A stretch of 52,041 nt of DNA from RHKX01 sp041393495 (lineage in GTDB: Bacteria > Actinomycetota > Thermoleophilia > Solirubrobacterales > 70-9). The stretch covers positions 1-52,041 of the forward strand of contig JAWKKA010000017.1 in NCBI GenBank assembly GCA_041393495.1. Direction: 5' to 3'. Position 1 is the first letter of the stretch, and each line of letters opens with the position of its first letter. Both the position numbers and the translations under genes were made by a program. Positions 1 to 7,968 of the stretch are shown piece after piece. The notes beneath the pieces were generated by a model that saw nothing but the letters and a program-made list of their open reading frames with translations, ran no database searches and was not told the DNA's origin.

Positions 1-276
1 CTGGTAGCGATGCTTGTAGCCCTTCCAGTCGTCGAGGTCGACGTGGAGGCTGAGCCTGCGGCCAGCGGCGCGGAAGTGGAACGAGCCGCCCGCGAGCCGG
101 CACCTGCCGCTGCGGACGGTCGCGAGCAGCGGGCCGACGGCGCCGTTCCGGTTCTGCTTGATCTTGATTCCGGCGGGACCGTGTGCGGCGCCGGCCGTCC
201 CCAGGCTCGCGATGCCGACCGTGCAACAAACGACCGCGATCGCGCTCAGCAGCGGCTTCCCGAACCGGCGAACCAT
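1..276 (-). CDS. Exported hypothetical protein, N-terminal part only
   Basis: The reverse strand reads from an ATG at 276 off the left edge, so only 92 codons are visible. The product begins MVRRFGKPLLSAIAVVCC, a basic n-region followed by a hydrophobic core, with a plausible signal peptidase site after Ala-31 (AGAA/H), so export is likely. The mature part seen is basic and carries a single Cys. No family is recognised. A CGGAGG lies about 18 bases upstream (295-300), longer than the usual spacing; an alternative ATG five bases upstream is out of frame and soon hits a stop. The gene diverges from the DUF4389 gene at 401. Confidence 0.6.
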   Translation of the reverse strand, partial: MVRRFGKPLLSAIAVVCCTVGIASLGTAGAAHGPAGIKIKQNRNGAVGPLLATVRSGRCRLAGGSFHFRAAGRRLSLHVDLDDWKGYKHRYQ

Positions 277-400
277 CCCATGGTTGAGGCTACGCCTCCG
301 CTCGCTGGAGGTCAATGATGTGGAGCGGCCCGCCCGTTCATCGTCCGCCGGTCCTGCGAGGCTGCCCGCCAGTCAGTCCACACACCTCGGGAGGCGAGAC

Positions 401-1030
401 ATGAACGAGTACCCGGTCACCTTCGCGGTCGACTACCCGGATCGGGATCTGAGCCGGCTGACGAGCTTCTTCCGGATCTTCACGGTGATCCCGATCGCGA
501 TCCTGTTCAGCACGATCACCGGATACACGTCGTCCCTGGAGGGCGTCGATGGGACGACGGTGACCATCGCCGTGAGCGGCGTCGGGCTGCTGTTCATCCC
601 GGTCCTGCTGATGATCCTGTTCCGCCGGAAGTACCCGCGCTGGTGGTTCGACTGGAACCTCGAGCTGCAGCGGTTCGCGAACCGGATCGGCGTCTACGCG
701 CTGCTGATGGAGGACCGCTACCCGTCCACCGACGAGGAGCAGTCGGTTCACCTCGTCTATCGCTATCCCGACGTCCAGGGCGATCTCGGCCGGGGGATGC
801 CGCTGGTCAAGTGGCTGCTCGCGATCCCGCACTACGTCGTCCTGTTCTTCCTCGACATCGGCGCCTTCCTCGCGGTGATCGGGGCCTGGTTCGCGATCCT
901 CTTCACCGGCCGCTATCCGCGCGCGATCTTCGACTACGTCGAGGGCGTGATGCGTTGGCACAACCGCGTGGTCGGCTACGCCTTCGCGCTGGTCACCGAC
1001 GAGTACCCGCCGTTCCGGCTGCGCGCCTGA
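401..1030 (+). CDS. DUF4389 domain membrane protein
   Basis: A 209-residue integral membrane protein. It has the features I associate with DUF4389: an N-terminal beta-like segment (YPVTFAVDYPD), a membrane entry RLTSFFRIFTVIPI, a related second copy PLVKWLLAIPHYVVLFF, and the ending GRYPRAIFDYVEGVMRWHNR. Hydrophobic stretches lie roughly at residues 22-42, 55-75, 130-150 and 152-168. The function of the family is unknown to me. The start is the ATG at 401 because GGGAGGCGAG sits at 389-398 and the typical N-terminus begins there. It is flanked by a divergent exported protein and a small unknown gene. Confidence 0.85.
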   Translation: MNEYPVTFAVDYPDRDLSRLTSFFRIFTVIPIAILFSTITGYTSSLEGVDGTTVTIAVSGVGLLFIPVLLMILFRRKYPRWWFDWNLELQRFANRIGVYALLMEDRYPSTDEEQSVHLVYRYPDVQGDLGRGMPLVKWLLAIPHYVVLFFLDIGAFLAVIGAWFAILFTGRYPRAIFDYVEGVMRWHNRVVGYAFALVTDEYPPFRLRA

Positions 1031-1206
1031 GCGCGTCGGCAACGGTCGCGACCGCCCGGACCGATCGTCGGCCGCGGCGGCTCGGTGATCGCCGCCGACG
1101 CGGATGAGCGCCGGCGGGCGTCCGAACTCGTTAGTCAATCCTTACCCGGGCTTAACTGGACGGCGCTGAAGTGATGGTGCAGGCAGTGCCGATGCAGGAG
1201 GCAGCC

Positions 1207-1440
1207 ATGAGTGGAGAATGGAAGCGCCTCGACCCGGTGATCGAGGAACGGCGGCGGCTCGATCGGCTGATCGAAGCCGGTGCCGCCTGGAACGAGATCG
1301 AGGGGCAACTCGACGGAGCGATGCTCGACGAGGAGGCCAAGGCCGTCGTCTGGCTGCGCGCTTACGGCGCGCGGGTCGATCGCGGATGGCGACGCGGCAC
1401 CGAGGAGCACTGGCATCGCCACCGGGTGACGTCGGGCTGA
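1207..1440 (+). CDS. Small hypothetical protein (77 aa)
   Basis: A 77-residue soluble protein rich in charged residues and Trp, without signal peptide or membrane segment. It looks mostly helical (PVIEERRRLDRLIEAG, then LDEEAKAVVWLRAYGAR). No family recognised. The ATG at 1207 is preferred over earlier in-frame ATGs (1171, 1174, 1189) because AGGAGG lies at 1196-1201, five bases upstream. It ends just before a convergent small membrane protein gene. Codon use is like the surrounding genes, which supports it being real. Confidence 0.6.
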   Translation: MSGEWKRLDPVIEERRRLDRLIEAGAAWNEIEGQLDGAMLDEEAKAVVWLRAYGARVDRGWRRGTEEHWHRHRVTSG

Positions 1441-1455
1441 TCGCCCCCGGACCGC

Positions 1456-1662
1456 TCAGCGGCTTTGGATCCAGGCGGTCAACGCGGCAGCGATCGCGAC
1501 CGCAACGAGGCCGGTCGCGACGCTGGCCCTGAGGACGGCGCTCGCGGCGTCGCTCGACGTGCCGCGGTGCAGGAGGAGCGCGGCGGAGGCGATCGCGATC
1601 AGCGCGAGCGTCGCGGCGACGAGCAGCGCCGCCTCGATTGCCCCGTCGTCGAGCGATCCCAC
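1456..1662 (-). CDS. Small two-helix membrane protein
   Basis: From a GTG at 1662 the frame encodes about 68 residues with two clear hydrophobic helices (residues about 8-32, AALLVAATLALIAIASAALL, and 45-63, ASVATGLVAVAIAAALTAW) and a short polar loop. The same frame is open upstream to 1794, but that extension is arginine and proline rich and looks non-coding. No strong ribosome binding site was found, so the start is uncertain. Function unknown. It diverges from the methyltransferase gene at 1872. Confidence 0.5.
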   Translation of the reverse strand: MGSLDDGAIEAALLVAATLALIAIASAALLLHRGTSSDAASAVLRASVATGLVAVAIAAALTAWIQSR

Positions 1663-1788
1663 GGGTTCGACAGTACCCCGGGTCGCCGCGCCGCGGGAGG
1701 GGGAGGATCGCCTCGCGGCGACGCTCGCAGTCCTGTGACGACGGGTCCGACGGCGGGGAGGGTCGTTGGAGCCCGGAAGGAGCCGACC

Positions 1789-1817
1789 TTGCAAACCGGC
1801 ACAACCGACCGTATTGT
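1789..1817 (+). promoter_or_regulatory. Sigma70-type promoter of the methyltransferase gene
   Basis: TTGCAA (1789-1794), a 17-base spacer, then TATTGT (1812-1817). Transcription would start near 1824, leaving a leader of about 48 bases that ends in the purine-rich GGGAAGGGGAAAG before the ATG at 1872. Both boxes stand out against the GC-rich background. The assignment rests on consensus and spacing only. Confidence 0.55.
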
Positions 1818-1871
1818 CCTGCTAGTGGAAGCCGACGACCCGGTCGGTCCACATCCGGGAAGGGGAAAGCC

Positions 1872-2690
1872 ATGACCACGACCACCGTCGACCTTGCCGC
1901 AGTCAAGGCGCGCCAGCAGGCGACCTGGGCGAGCGGCGACTTCTCCGAGATCGCGACGACGATCGTCTCCGCTGCCGAGCGGCTCGTCGATGCGGCCGAC
2001 CTGCGGGCCGGCGCCAGCGTCCTCGATGTCGCCACCGGGAGCGGCAACGCCGCGATCGCCGCGGCCCGGCTCGGCTGCCGGGCGACCGGCGTCGATTACG
2101 TCCCGAGCCTGCTCGAGCGTGGGCGCGAGCGCGCCGCGGCCGAGCGGTTGGCGATCGAGTTCGTCGCGGGCGACGCCGAGGATCTGCCGTTCGCGGATGC
2201 GAGCTTCGATGCCGTGACGAGCATCTACGGGGTGATGTTCGCTCCCGACCACGCTCGGACCGCGACCGAGATCGCGAGGGTCGCCAGCCCCGGCGCCACG
2301 ATCGCCCTGGCGAGCTGGACGCCCGAGGGCTTCCTCGGTGCGATGTTCCGGACGATCGGTGCGCACGTCCCGCCGCCGGCCGGCGTCGCCTCGCCGCTGC
2401 TCTGGGGAACCGAGGGACACATCGGCGAGATCTTCGCCGACCGCGTCGAGTGGACCGCGCACGAGCGCCGCAACTTCACGTTCCGATACCCGTCGCCGGA
2501 GGCGTTCGTCGCTTTCTTCGCGACCTACTACGGGCCGACCCACAAGGCGTTCGAAGCGCTCGGCGACTCCGGCGAGGAGCTGCGCTCCGATCTCGAGGAG
2601 CTGGCCCGCGAGTGGAATCGCCTCGACGATGAGGCGGGCGCGATCGCGATCGACGGCGAGTACCTCGAGTCGATCGGCCGCCGCGTCTGA
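1872..2690 (+). CDS. Class I SAM-dependent methyltransferase
   Basis: A 272-residue protein of the Methyltransf_11/UbiE-like class. Motif I is SVLDVATGSGNAAIAAARLG (around residues 57-76), followed by the acidic end of strand beta-2 in ATGVDYVPSLLERGR and motif II AGDAEDLPFADASFDAVTS. These bind S-adenosylmethionine. The C-terminal third (YPSPEAFVAFFATYYGPT) resembles actinobacterial relatives whose substrate is unknown. The ATG at 1872 follows a purine-rich site; the longer frame upstream is arginine rich and non-coding in style. It appears monocistronic, with its own promoter and a convergent hydrolase gene downstream. The methyl acceptor cannot be told from sequence. Confidence 0.88.
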   Translation: MTTTTVDLAAVKARQQATWASGDFSEIATTIVSAAERLVDAADLRAGASVLDVATGSGNAAIAAARLGCRATGVDYVPSLLERGRERAAAERLAIEFVAGDAEDLPFADASFDAVTSIYGVMFAPDHARTATEIARVASPGATIALASWTPEGFLGAMFRTIGAHVPPPAGVASPLLWGTEGHIGEIFADRVEWTAHERRNFTFRYPSPEAFVAFFATYYGPTHKAFEALGDSGEELRSDLEELAREWNRLDDEAGAIAIDGEYLESIGRRV

Positions 2691-2731
2691 CCGCACCGCC
2701 GGTCGAGCACGGTCCTCGGCCCGTCGCAGAG

Positions 2732-3553
2732 CTAGGCCTCGATCGCCTCGTCGATCATGCGGGCGACGGCGCCGGGATCCTCGAGGCCCGGCAGGTGGGC
2801 AACGCCGGGGAGCTCGACCGGGGGGCGGGCGTTGGGCAGGCGTCCAGCAACGAGCCGGCAGCGCTCGAGCATCAACGGGATGTCGAGCTCACCGCAGACG
2901 AGCGTCGTCGGCACTGTGACCTCGGCGAGCCGGTCCCACGCCCCGAGCCCCGACCGCGGCTCCGCGTCGCGGTGGGAGGTGAGAGCGATCGCGTTCATCT
3001 CGAGGGCGAGATCGCGGGCCGCGCCCGACACCCGTCCCTCCGGGCTCGCGGGGCCGTCCAGCCACAGGCGGACCTCCAGGCGGTTGACGGCCGCGAGGTC
3101 GCCGTCCGCGGCCGCCGCTTCGATCGCCGCCCCGATCTCGAGCGTTGCCGGGTCGAGGTCGGAGTCCTCGGGCTCGGGGGCACCGCTGACTGCCGGGGCG
3201 ATCAGCACGAGGCCGGCGAGGAGCGACGGCTCCGCCAGCGCCATGTCGAGTGCCAGCTCCCCGCCCTGGGAGTTGCCGACCAGCCAAGCCGGGCCCTCCG
3301 CCGCCTGCGTCAGCACCGCGCGGAGGTCGTCGAGCCCGCTCCCGTCGGGCTGTGCCCGCGTCTCACCGAATCCGCGGCGGTCGTAGGCGATCACGTCGCG
3401 ACCTTGGCGATCGAGTTCGGTGGCGACGGCCTTCCACGCTCGCCGGTCGGTCACGCCGGCGTGAAGCAGGACGACCACGGGCTCGCCGCCGATCCACCGC
3501 TCGCCGGCGAGGACCGCTCCGTCGCCGGCCCTGAGGCTGATCCGCGCTGCCAC
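2732..3553 (-). CDS. Alpha/beta-fold hydrolase
   Basis: About 274 residues with the alpha/beta hydrolase pattern: oxyanion region VVVLLHAGVTDRRAW, strand-turn YDRRGFGET, nucleophile elbow GNSQGG (catalytic Ser), the acid in CGELDIP and the His in LPGVAHLPG. Substrate unknown; esterase, lactonase or dehalogenase-like activity are all possible. The GTG at 3553 is chosen because it lies four bases after the stop of the upstream gene. A TTG at 3577 would add eight residues and overlap that gene; neither has a strong Shine-Dalgarno. Probably cotranscribed with the 110-residue gene upstream. Confidence 0.85.
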   Translation of the reverse strand: MAARISLRAGDGAVLAGERWIGGEPVVVLLHAGVTDRRAWKAVATELDRQGRDVIAYDRRGFGETRAQPDGSGLDDLRAVLTQAAEGPAWLVGNSQGGELALDMALAEPSLLAGLVLIAPAVSGAPEPEDSDLDPATLEIGAAIEAAAADGDLAAVNRLEVRLWLDGPASPEGRVSGAARDLALEMNAIALTSHRDAEPRSGLGAWDRLAEVTVPTTLVCGELDIPLMLERCRLVAGRLPNARPPVELPGVAHLPGLEDPGAVARMIDEAIEA

Positions 3554-3557
3554 TCGC

Positions 3558-3890
3558 TCAGGTTGACAGAGCCGCAAGCAGCCCGCTGAGCGTCTCCCTG
3601 GCGACCTCGGAGTCGGGGGATTCGGAGAGCTCGCCGAGCGCCGCCGCGGCGAGCTGGACCTGCTGGAGACCGGCCGATGTCTCGGCGCTGAAGCGCTCGA
3701 GCCAGCGACTCGCAGCCCGGGCGAAGCGGGGGTCTCCGGCCGCCGCCATCAGCCGGCAGAGCTCGAGCGCGTCGCCGAGCCCGACGTGGGGGAGGTCCCG
3801 GGCGATGATCAGCGCCGCGGTGAGATGACCGGCGGCGAGGCTGCGCCGAAAGCGCAGGTGATCGGAGCCATGGACGCCCATCGAACGCAT
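3558..3890 (-). CDS. Conserved-looking hypothetical helical protein (110 aa)
   Basis: A 110-residue soluble protein that looks almost entirely alpha-helical, with repeated Ala/Leu-rich helices such as GHLTAALIIARDLPHVGLGD and ALELCRLMAAAGDPRFARAA, a pattern that could be HEAT- or TPR-like. I recall similar short proteins in actinobacterial genomes but no function. The ATG at 3890 gives the N-terminus MRSMGVHGSDHLRFRRSL. The stop lies four bases before the GTG of the hydrolase, which suggests one transcript. It diverges from the universal stress protein gene across about 80 bases. Confidence 0.65.
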   Translation of the reverse strand: MRSMGVHGSDHLRFRRSLAAGHLTAALIIARDLPHVGLGDALELCRLMAAAGDPRFARAASRWLERFSAETSAGLQQVQLAAAALGELSESPDSEVARETLSGLLAALST

Positions 3891-3959
3891 GTTCGCACGC
3901 GGGCCGGTGGTCGTGCGCGGGCGGTGGCGCCGAGTGGCCGGGCGTCGTCTCCGAGTCCC

Positions 3960-3965
3960 TATGGT
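3960..3965 (+). promoter_or_regulatory. Probable -10 box of the universal stress protein gene
   Basis: TATGGT at 3960-3965 ends eight bases before the ATG at 3974, with no Shine-Dalgarno between. This is the geometry of a leaderless or nearly leaderless actinobacterial transcript. No clear -35 box was found. Confidence 0.4.
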
Positions 3966-3973
3966 TCGCGGCG

Positions 3974-4435
3974 ATGAGCGACACCGGCGACCGCGGACCG
4001 ATCCTGATCGCCTACGACGGCTCCGACTGCGCCAAGGCGGCGGTCAGGGAGGCCGGGCGCCAGCTCCGCGACGATCGCCGCGCGGTGGTGCTGACGGTCT
4101 GGGAGCCGCTCGACGCCGTTCCGTTCTGGGGCGCGCCGACAGCGGCGATGCCGAACGAGATGACCGAAGAGGTCGTGGCCCGGGCCCGCAAGGTGGCGGA
4201 GGAGGGCGCGGCGCTGGCGAGCGAGTCCGGGTTCGAGGAGACTGAGACGCGGATCGAGCTCGGCGCGCCCGTCTGGGCCCGGATCGTCGAGGTCGCCGAG
4301 CAGGGTGGCGCCTCCGTGATCGTGCTCGGCTCGCACGGGCGCAGCGGCGTCGGCTACGCGATCATGGGCAGCGTCGCGACCGCGGTCGCGCACCACGCGA
4401 ACGTTCCGGTTCTGATCACCCGAGCAACCGACTGA
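3974..4435 (+). CDS. Universal stress protein (UspA family)
   Basis: A 153-residue single-domain Usp. The N-terminal strand and loop ILIAYDGSDCAKAAV and the C-terminal nucleotide-binding signature GSHGRSGVGYAIMGSVA (G-2x-G-9x-G-S) mark the ATP-binding subclass. The end VAHHANVPVLITR is the usual last strand. Such cytoplasmic proteins bind ATP and are induced by starvation or respiration stress; the exact role is unknown. The start at 3974 lies directly behind a -10-like TATGGT, so the transcript may lack a leader. The next gene downstream, on the same strand after 119 bases, encodes a flavoprotein. Confidence 0.9.
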   Translation: MSDTGDRGPILIAYDGSDCAKAAVREAGRQLRDDRRAVVLTVWEPLDAVPFWGAPTAAMPNEMTEEVVARARKVAEEGAALASESGFEETETRIELGAPVWARIVEVAEQGGASVIVLGSHGRSGVGYAIMGSVATAVAHHANVPVLITRATD

Positions 4436-4554
4436 CGCGGACGCTCGGGTACGCCGATTGGAGCCGTTGCACCCGCACAGCACTGCCTGGCCACCCTCGC
4501 TCAGTAGGCCCTACGGACGTCGCGACGCAGCTTTCGGAACAGGATGACTGGCAT

Positions 4555-5904
4555 ATGACCGAATCGCTCGAGGTAGTGATCGCGGGCGGTGGCGTCGCCG
4601 CGCTCGAGGCCGTTCTCGCGATCCGCCAGCAGGAGCAGCGGCCGACATCGATCGAGCTGCTGTCGCCCGTGCCCGAGTTCCGGCTGCAGGCGATGTCGGT
4701 GGCCGAGCCGTTCGGCGGCGACCCGCACAGGCTCGACCTCGAGGCGTTCTGCGCCGAGCACGACGTCGCCTACCGGCCCGCGGCCCTCGCCGAGGTCTGG
4801 GGAGGTCAGCGGCGGATCCTCACCGACCGGGGCGACGAGGTCTTCTACGACGCCCTGCTGCTCGCGACCGGCGCCCGGCGTAGCTCGGTGGTGCCGGGCA
4901 CGCACCCGTTTCGTGGCGCTGCCGACGTGAAGTGGTTCGAGACGCTCCTCGAGCGGCTCGAGCGCGGCGCGATCAGCGACGTCGTATTCGCCGTTCCCCG
5001 CCGGATCAAGTGGACCCTGCCGATCTGGGAGTTGGCGATGCTGACCTCGAACCTGCTCGCCGAGCGCGGGCGGGAGGCCGCCGAGATCACGGTGGTGACG
5101 CACGAAGCCGCCCCGCTGGAGGTCCTCGGACCGGAGGTCAGCGGGCAGCTCGCCGAGGTCCTCGCCGAGACGGGCGTTGGCCTCGAGGTCGGCGTCGGCG
5201 TCGTCCGCTTCGATCGCGGCGCTCTGCGCTGCGAGGGCGGTCGCGAGATCAAGGCCGACGAGGTCGTCTCGCTGCCCGGCCTGTCGGTTCCCGAGATCCC
5301 GGGGATCCCGCAGGGCCGCCACGGATTCATCGGCTGCGACGCGGAGATGCGCGTCGATGGCCTCAGCCGCGTCTGGGTCGCGGGCGATTCGGCCTGGTTT
5401 CCGATCAAGCAGGGCGGCCTCGCGGCGCAGCAGGCGGGGATCGCTGCGGCGGGAATCCTCCGCGCGGCCGGCGTCGACGTCGAGGTCCCGTCGTTCAGCC
5501 CGATCATGCGGGGCGCCTTGATTACCGGCGGCAAGCCGCGGTTTATGCGCGTCCGGGTCGGCGAGGAGGCCGGCGGAGCGTTGACGACGAGCCCGCTCTG
5601 GTGGCCGCCGATCAAGGTCGCCGGCGAACGGCTCGGCCCGTACCTCGCCCGGCACTGGAGCCTCATCGAGGAGGAGGGCGAGGACCCGGGCATGGTCGAG
5701 ACCGAGGACCTCGATCCCGCCACCGACGAGCGCGAGCACGAGGCGGCTCTGCAGCTCGCGCTCGATTTCGCCGAGATCGACGCCCGCGAGGGCGACTACG
5801 ACGACGCCCTGCGCTGGCTCGAGGTGGCCGAGCGCCTCAACGTGACCCTGCCCGCAGAGTACGTTCAGCGTCGCGCCGACTGGCGCGCCGCCGCTACCGG
5901 CTGA
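4555..5904 (+). CDS. FAD-dependent pyridine nucleotide-disulfide-type oxidoreductase (SQR/NDH-2-like)
   Basis: A 449-residue flavoprotein. The FAD dinucleotide fold is at the N-terminus (VVIAGGGVAALEAVLAIR, residues 7-24). The second FAD motif is VWVAGDSAWFPIKQGGLAAQ near residue 280, where lysine and Gln face the flavin in sulfide:quinone reductases and NDH-2 relatives. The middle segment LLATGARRSSVVPG is the usual GxATG-like turn. I did not identify the catalytic cysteines of true sulfide:quinone reductases, so the donor is open. The last 70 residues (IDAREGDYDDALRWLEVAER) form an unusual helical, TPR-like tail. AGGA at 4541-4544 supports the ATG at 4555. Confidence 0.82.
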   Translation: MTESLEVVIAGGGVAALEAVLAIRQQEQRPTSIELLSPVPEFRLQAMSVAEPFGGDPHRLDLEAFCAEHDVAYRPAALAEVWGGQRRILTDRGDEVFYDALLLATGARRSSVVPGTHPFRGAADVKWFETLLERLERGAISDVVFAVPRRIKWTLPIWELAMLTSNLLAERGREAAEITVVTHEAAPLEVLGPEVSGQLAEVLAETGVGLEVGVGVVRFDRGALRCEGGREIKADEVVSLPGLSVPEIPGIPQGRHGFIGCDAEMRVDGLSRVWVAGDSAWFPIKQGGLAAQQAGIAAAGILRAAGVDVEVPSFSPIMRGALITGGKPRFMRVRVGEEAGGALTTSPLWWPPIKVAGERLGPYLARHWSLIEEEGEDPGMVETEDLDPATDEREHEAALQLALDFAEIDAREGDYDDALRWLEVAERLNVTLPAEYVQRRADWRAAATG

Positions 5905-5908
5905 GGCG

Positions 5909-5926
5909 GCGGGGCCGCGGCCCCGC
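5909..5926. terminator. Perfect GC palindrome between convergent genes
   Basis: An 18-base perfect palindrome (GCGGGGCC then GC then GGCCCCGC) fills the 21-base gap between the flavoprotein stop and the stop of the convergent small gene at 5926. It could act as a bidirectional terminator or RNA 3' end stabiliser, though there is no T-tract on either side. Confidence 0.45.
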
Positions 5927-6117
5927 TACCCGGCGAGCTTCCAGCCGGTCGGGCGCTTTCTGACCCGCCCGAGCGCCAGCAGCTCGTCGAGCCCCTGCTC
6001 GGCGTCGGCGCGCTCGATGCCCTCGTTCTGGGCGATCAGGGCGGGGGTGTTCAGCGTCGGCTTCGTCTCGAGGCTGTCGAGGACGAGCTTCGCGTTCTCA
6101 CTGAGCTCTTCGGCCAT
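5926..6117 (-). CDS. Small winged-helix-like protein (63 aa)
   Basis: A 63-residue protein (MAEELSENAKLVLDSLETKP at the N-terminus, ending LLALGRVRKRPTGWKLAG). The order helix, helix, helix, basic beta-wing resembles a minimal winged helix-turn-helix, so nucleic acid binding is possible, but no family was recognised. The frame is open upstream to 6189; the ATG at 6117 is preferred since the protein-like composition begins there. No clear Shine-Dalgarno. It is downstream of the large membrane protein on the same strand, separated by about 120 bases that include a tandem duplication. Confidence 0.55.
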   Translation of the reverse strand: MAEELSENAKLVLDSLETKPTLNTPALIAQNEGIERADAEQGLDELLALGRVRKRPTGWKLAG

Positions 6118-6194
6118 CGCGGGCAGCAATCTGGCAGATGCGATCGGGCGATGCGTCGTGGTCGAGCCGCGGCGCGCGTGCGCCGCCACGGGCG

Positions 6195-6234
6195 GGCAGT
6201 CACCGCTCCATCCTGGCAGTCACCGCTCCATCCT
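6195..6234. repeat. Perfect 20-base tandem duplication
   Basis: The 20-mer GGCAGTCACCGCTCCATCCT occurs twice head to tail (6195-6214 and 6215-6234) immediately after the stop of the membrane protein gene at 6237. It is probably a simple replication-slippage duplication; no function seen. Confidence 0.9.
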
Positions 6235-6236
6235 GT

Positions 6237-7472
6237 CTAGGCGGGCCCGAGCGGCTCGGTCGGCGCCTCGGGCGGCGGGAACTCGCGCATCACCTGACGG
6301 CGCAGGGCGACGGCTGCGACGATCAGGACGATCGCGATCAGGGCGATGCCGAGCGGCTCGTGGAGCGCCGGCGTCGGCCCCCACCAGACGAGGATCAGGA
6401 TCAGCAGCGCGGTGCCCGCCGTGGCCCACATCGGGTCACGAAGGCCGGGGGCGATCCGCTCGCGGACCCAGACGGCCCCCCGGGTCGGCCCGGCCAGGAG
6501 CGCGCCGAGCAGGATCACGATCCCGTAGGCGAGCGATGCGATCGCCATCGTCTTCATCAGCTCGGTCCCGATCTCCCAGGCCGCCGAGACCGCCGGTTTC
6601 GAGGAGTCGGAGGCGGCGAGCTGGTCGACGAGCACGGTCCCGAGCAGCTTGCGGATCGTCAGCACGGCGACGCCGACGACTATGAACGAGAGCCCGACCG
6701 AGGTGATCGTCCGCAGCCGCGTCCCCTTCGCGACCCAGATCGCGATCGCGAACAGGGCGAAGGTGAGGATCAGCAGCGCGACCGACCCCTTCTCGATCAG
6801 CTTGCTGACGTCGCGGATCGTGTCGATCTCGTTCGGGGCGATCACCTCGAGCCCGGCCTGCGCGTTGCCGGCCTTGACCGACGCCTCCAGCGCCTGGCCG
6901 GAGCCGAGCCCCTTCTCGGGCAGCTCGATCCCGAGCCGCTCGGTGATCGCGCTGCGGATCGAGGCCAGATCGAGCGTCGTCGAGCCGACCGCTCCCTGCG
7001 CCTTGCTGAGCGGGCCGGTTGCGATCGGCTCGTCGTTGGCGATCGCGATGAACGTCTCCGAGGCCTTCCGGTTCGCCTCCTCCCAGAGCTTCTCGATCGC
7101 CGACGTCTGCAGGATCTGGTTGACCGCCTTGTTGAAGAGCTGGCTGAGGCCGGCCGAGGCGGGGCCGGCGAGCGGCGCGGCCTTCGGGGGCAGCAGCTTG
7201 GCGACCTCGACCTGGACGACGCCGGAGCCGAAGATCTGCGCGGTCAGGTAGTCGGCGAGCTCGGTCCGGATCTGTTCGTCGGCGAGCAGGGCGCTGCTCG
7301 TCTTCACCCACTGGTCGGTGTCGTAGACCTGACGCTTGACCCAGAGCGAGACGAGGCCCACGATCCCGGTCAGCGTCGCGAGGATGACGAGGACGATCGC
7401 GATTCGCCGCCGCGTCCGGACGCTCGGGCCGGTCGGGGCGGCGGCCGGCTTCTTCTCGGGCTGTTCGGTCAT
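6237..7472 (-). CDS. Multi-pass membrane protein with large extracytoplasmic domain
   Basis: A 411-residue membrane protein. After a Lys/Pro-rich cytoplasmic N-terminus (MTEQPEKKPAAAPTGP) and a basic RTRRR, a first helix runs about residues 23-45. A domain of roughly 190 residues follows, then four hydrophobic helices (around 235-255, 265-285, 315-340 and 355-400). The large loop contains LWVKRQVYDTDQWVKTSSAL, which resembles predicted actinobacterial integral membrane proteins of unknown function. No catalytic motif was seen. The ATG at 7472 has GGGAGAG a few bases upstream. It is alone on the reverse strand between the CMD gene upstream and a small gene downstream. Confidence 0.8.
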   Translation of the reverse strand: MTEQPEKKPAAAPTGPSVRTRRRIAIVLVILATLTGIVGLVSLWVKRQVYDTDQWVKTSSALLADEQIRTELADYLTAQIFGSGVVQVEVAKLLPPKAAPLAGPASAGLSQLFNKAVNQILQTSAIEKLWEEANRKASETFIAIANDEPIATGPLSKAQGAVGSTTLDLASIRSAITERLGIELPEKGLGSGQALEASVKAGNAQAGLEVIAPNEIDTIRDVSKLIEKGSVALLILTFALFAIAIWVAKGTRLRTITSVGLSFIVVGVAVLTIRKLLGTVLVDQLAASDSSKPAVSAAWEIGTELMKTMAIASLAYGIVILLGALLAGPTRGAVWVRERIAPGLRDPMWATAGTALLILILVWWGPTPALHEPLGIALIAIVLIVAAVALRRQVMREFPPPEAPTEPLGPA

Positions 7473-7599
7473 CGCTCTCCCTCGTGGGTGGTCGTCCGGA
7501 CTGAGCCGCTCCCCTCGCGGCGGCGCGCGACGATGCGCCGGCCGGCACTGTATGCGCCGCTGCCGATGGCAACGGCGCGCAGCAGCGGCCTTCGTCTCG

Positions 7600-7968
7600 T
7601 CACGAACACGGTCCGCCCGGCGTGGGTTCGTCGGCGGGCAGGCTCAGCCCGAGCGCGAGCATGATCTCCGGGGCCGCGGCGACCACCTTCGGGCCGCCGA
7701 CGTGCGACGCCACGGCCTCGAGGACTCCGAGGATCTCCTCGGGCGTCGCGCCCGCGGCGGTCGCCTCGTCGATCTGCAGCGCATAGGAGGCCGGCGGCGC
7801 GTCGATCGCGATCAGGGCGGCGATCCTGATCAGACCGGCGGTGCGGCCGTCGAGGGCGCGGGCGGCGGCGCTCGCCCCGCGGGGCTGCGTCGCCGCCGCG
7901 ATCGTGCCGGCTTCGCCGCCGCTGATCCCGGCCAGCGCACGGTGGGTCTCGGGGCTGACCTCGATCAT
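7600..7968 (-). CDS. Carboxymuconolactone decarboxylase (CMD/AhpD-like) family protein
   Basis: A 122-residue single CMD domain: the central helix pair GRTAGLIRIAALIAIDAPPAS and YALQIDEATAAGATPEEILG, followed by EAVASHVGGPKVVAAAPEIM. The CxxC peroxidatic pair of AhpD-type members is absent; the only Cys is the penultimate residue, so peroxidase activity is unlikely and a decarboxylase-like or non-redox role is open. Its ATG (7966-7968) overlaps the stop of the upstream LuxR-type regulator in an ATGA, so the two are translationally coupled and the regulator and this protein probably act together. Confidence 0.82.
   Translation of the reverse strand: MIEVSPETHRALAGISGGEAGTIAAATQPRGASAAARALDGRTAGLIRIAALIAIDAPPASYALQIDEATAAGATPEEILGVLEAVASHVGGPKVVAAAPEIMLALGLSLPADEPTPGGPCS

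Noticed and set aside
1663..1794. N-terminal extension of the small two-helix membrane protein
   Set aside because: The added 44 residues are Arg/Pro-rich and lack a ribosome binding site.
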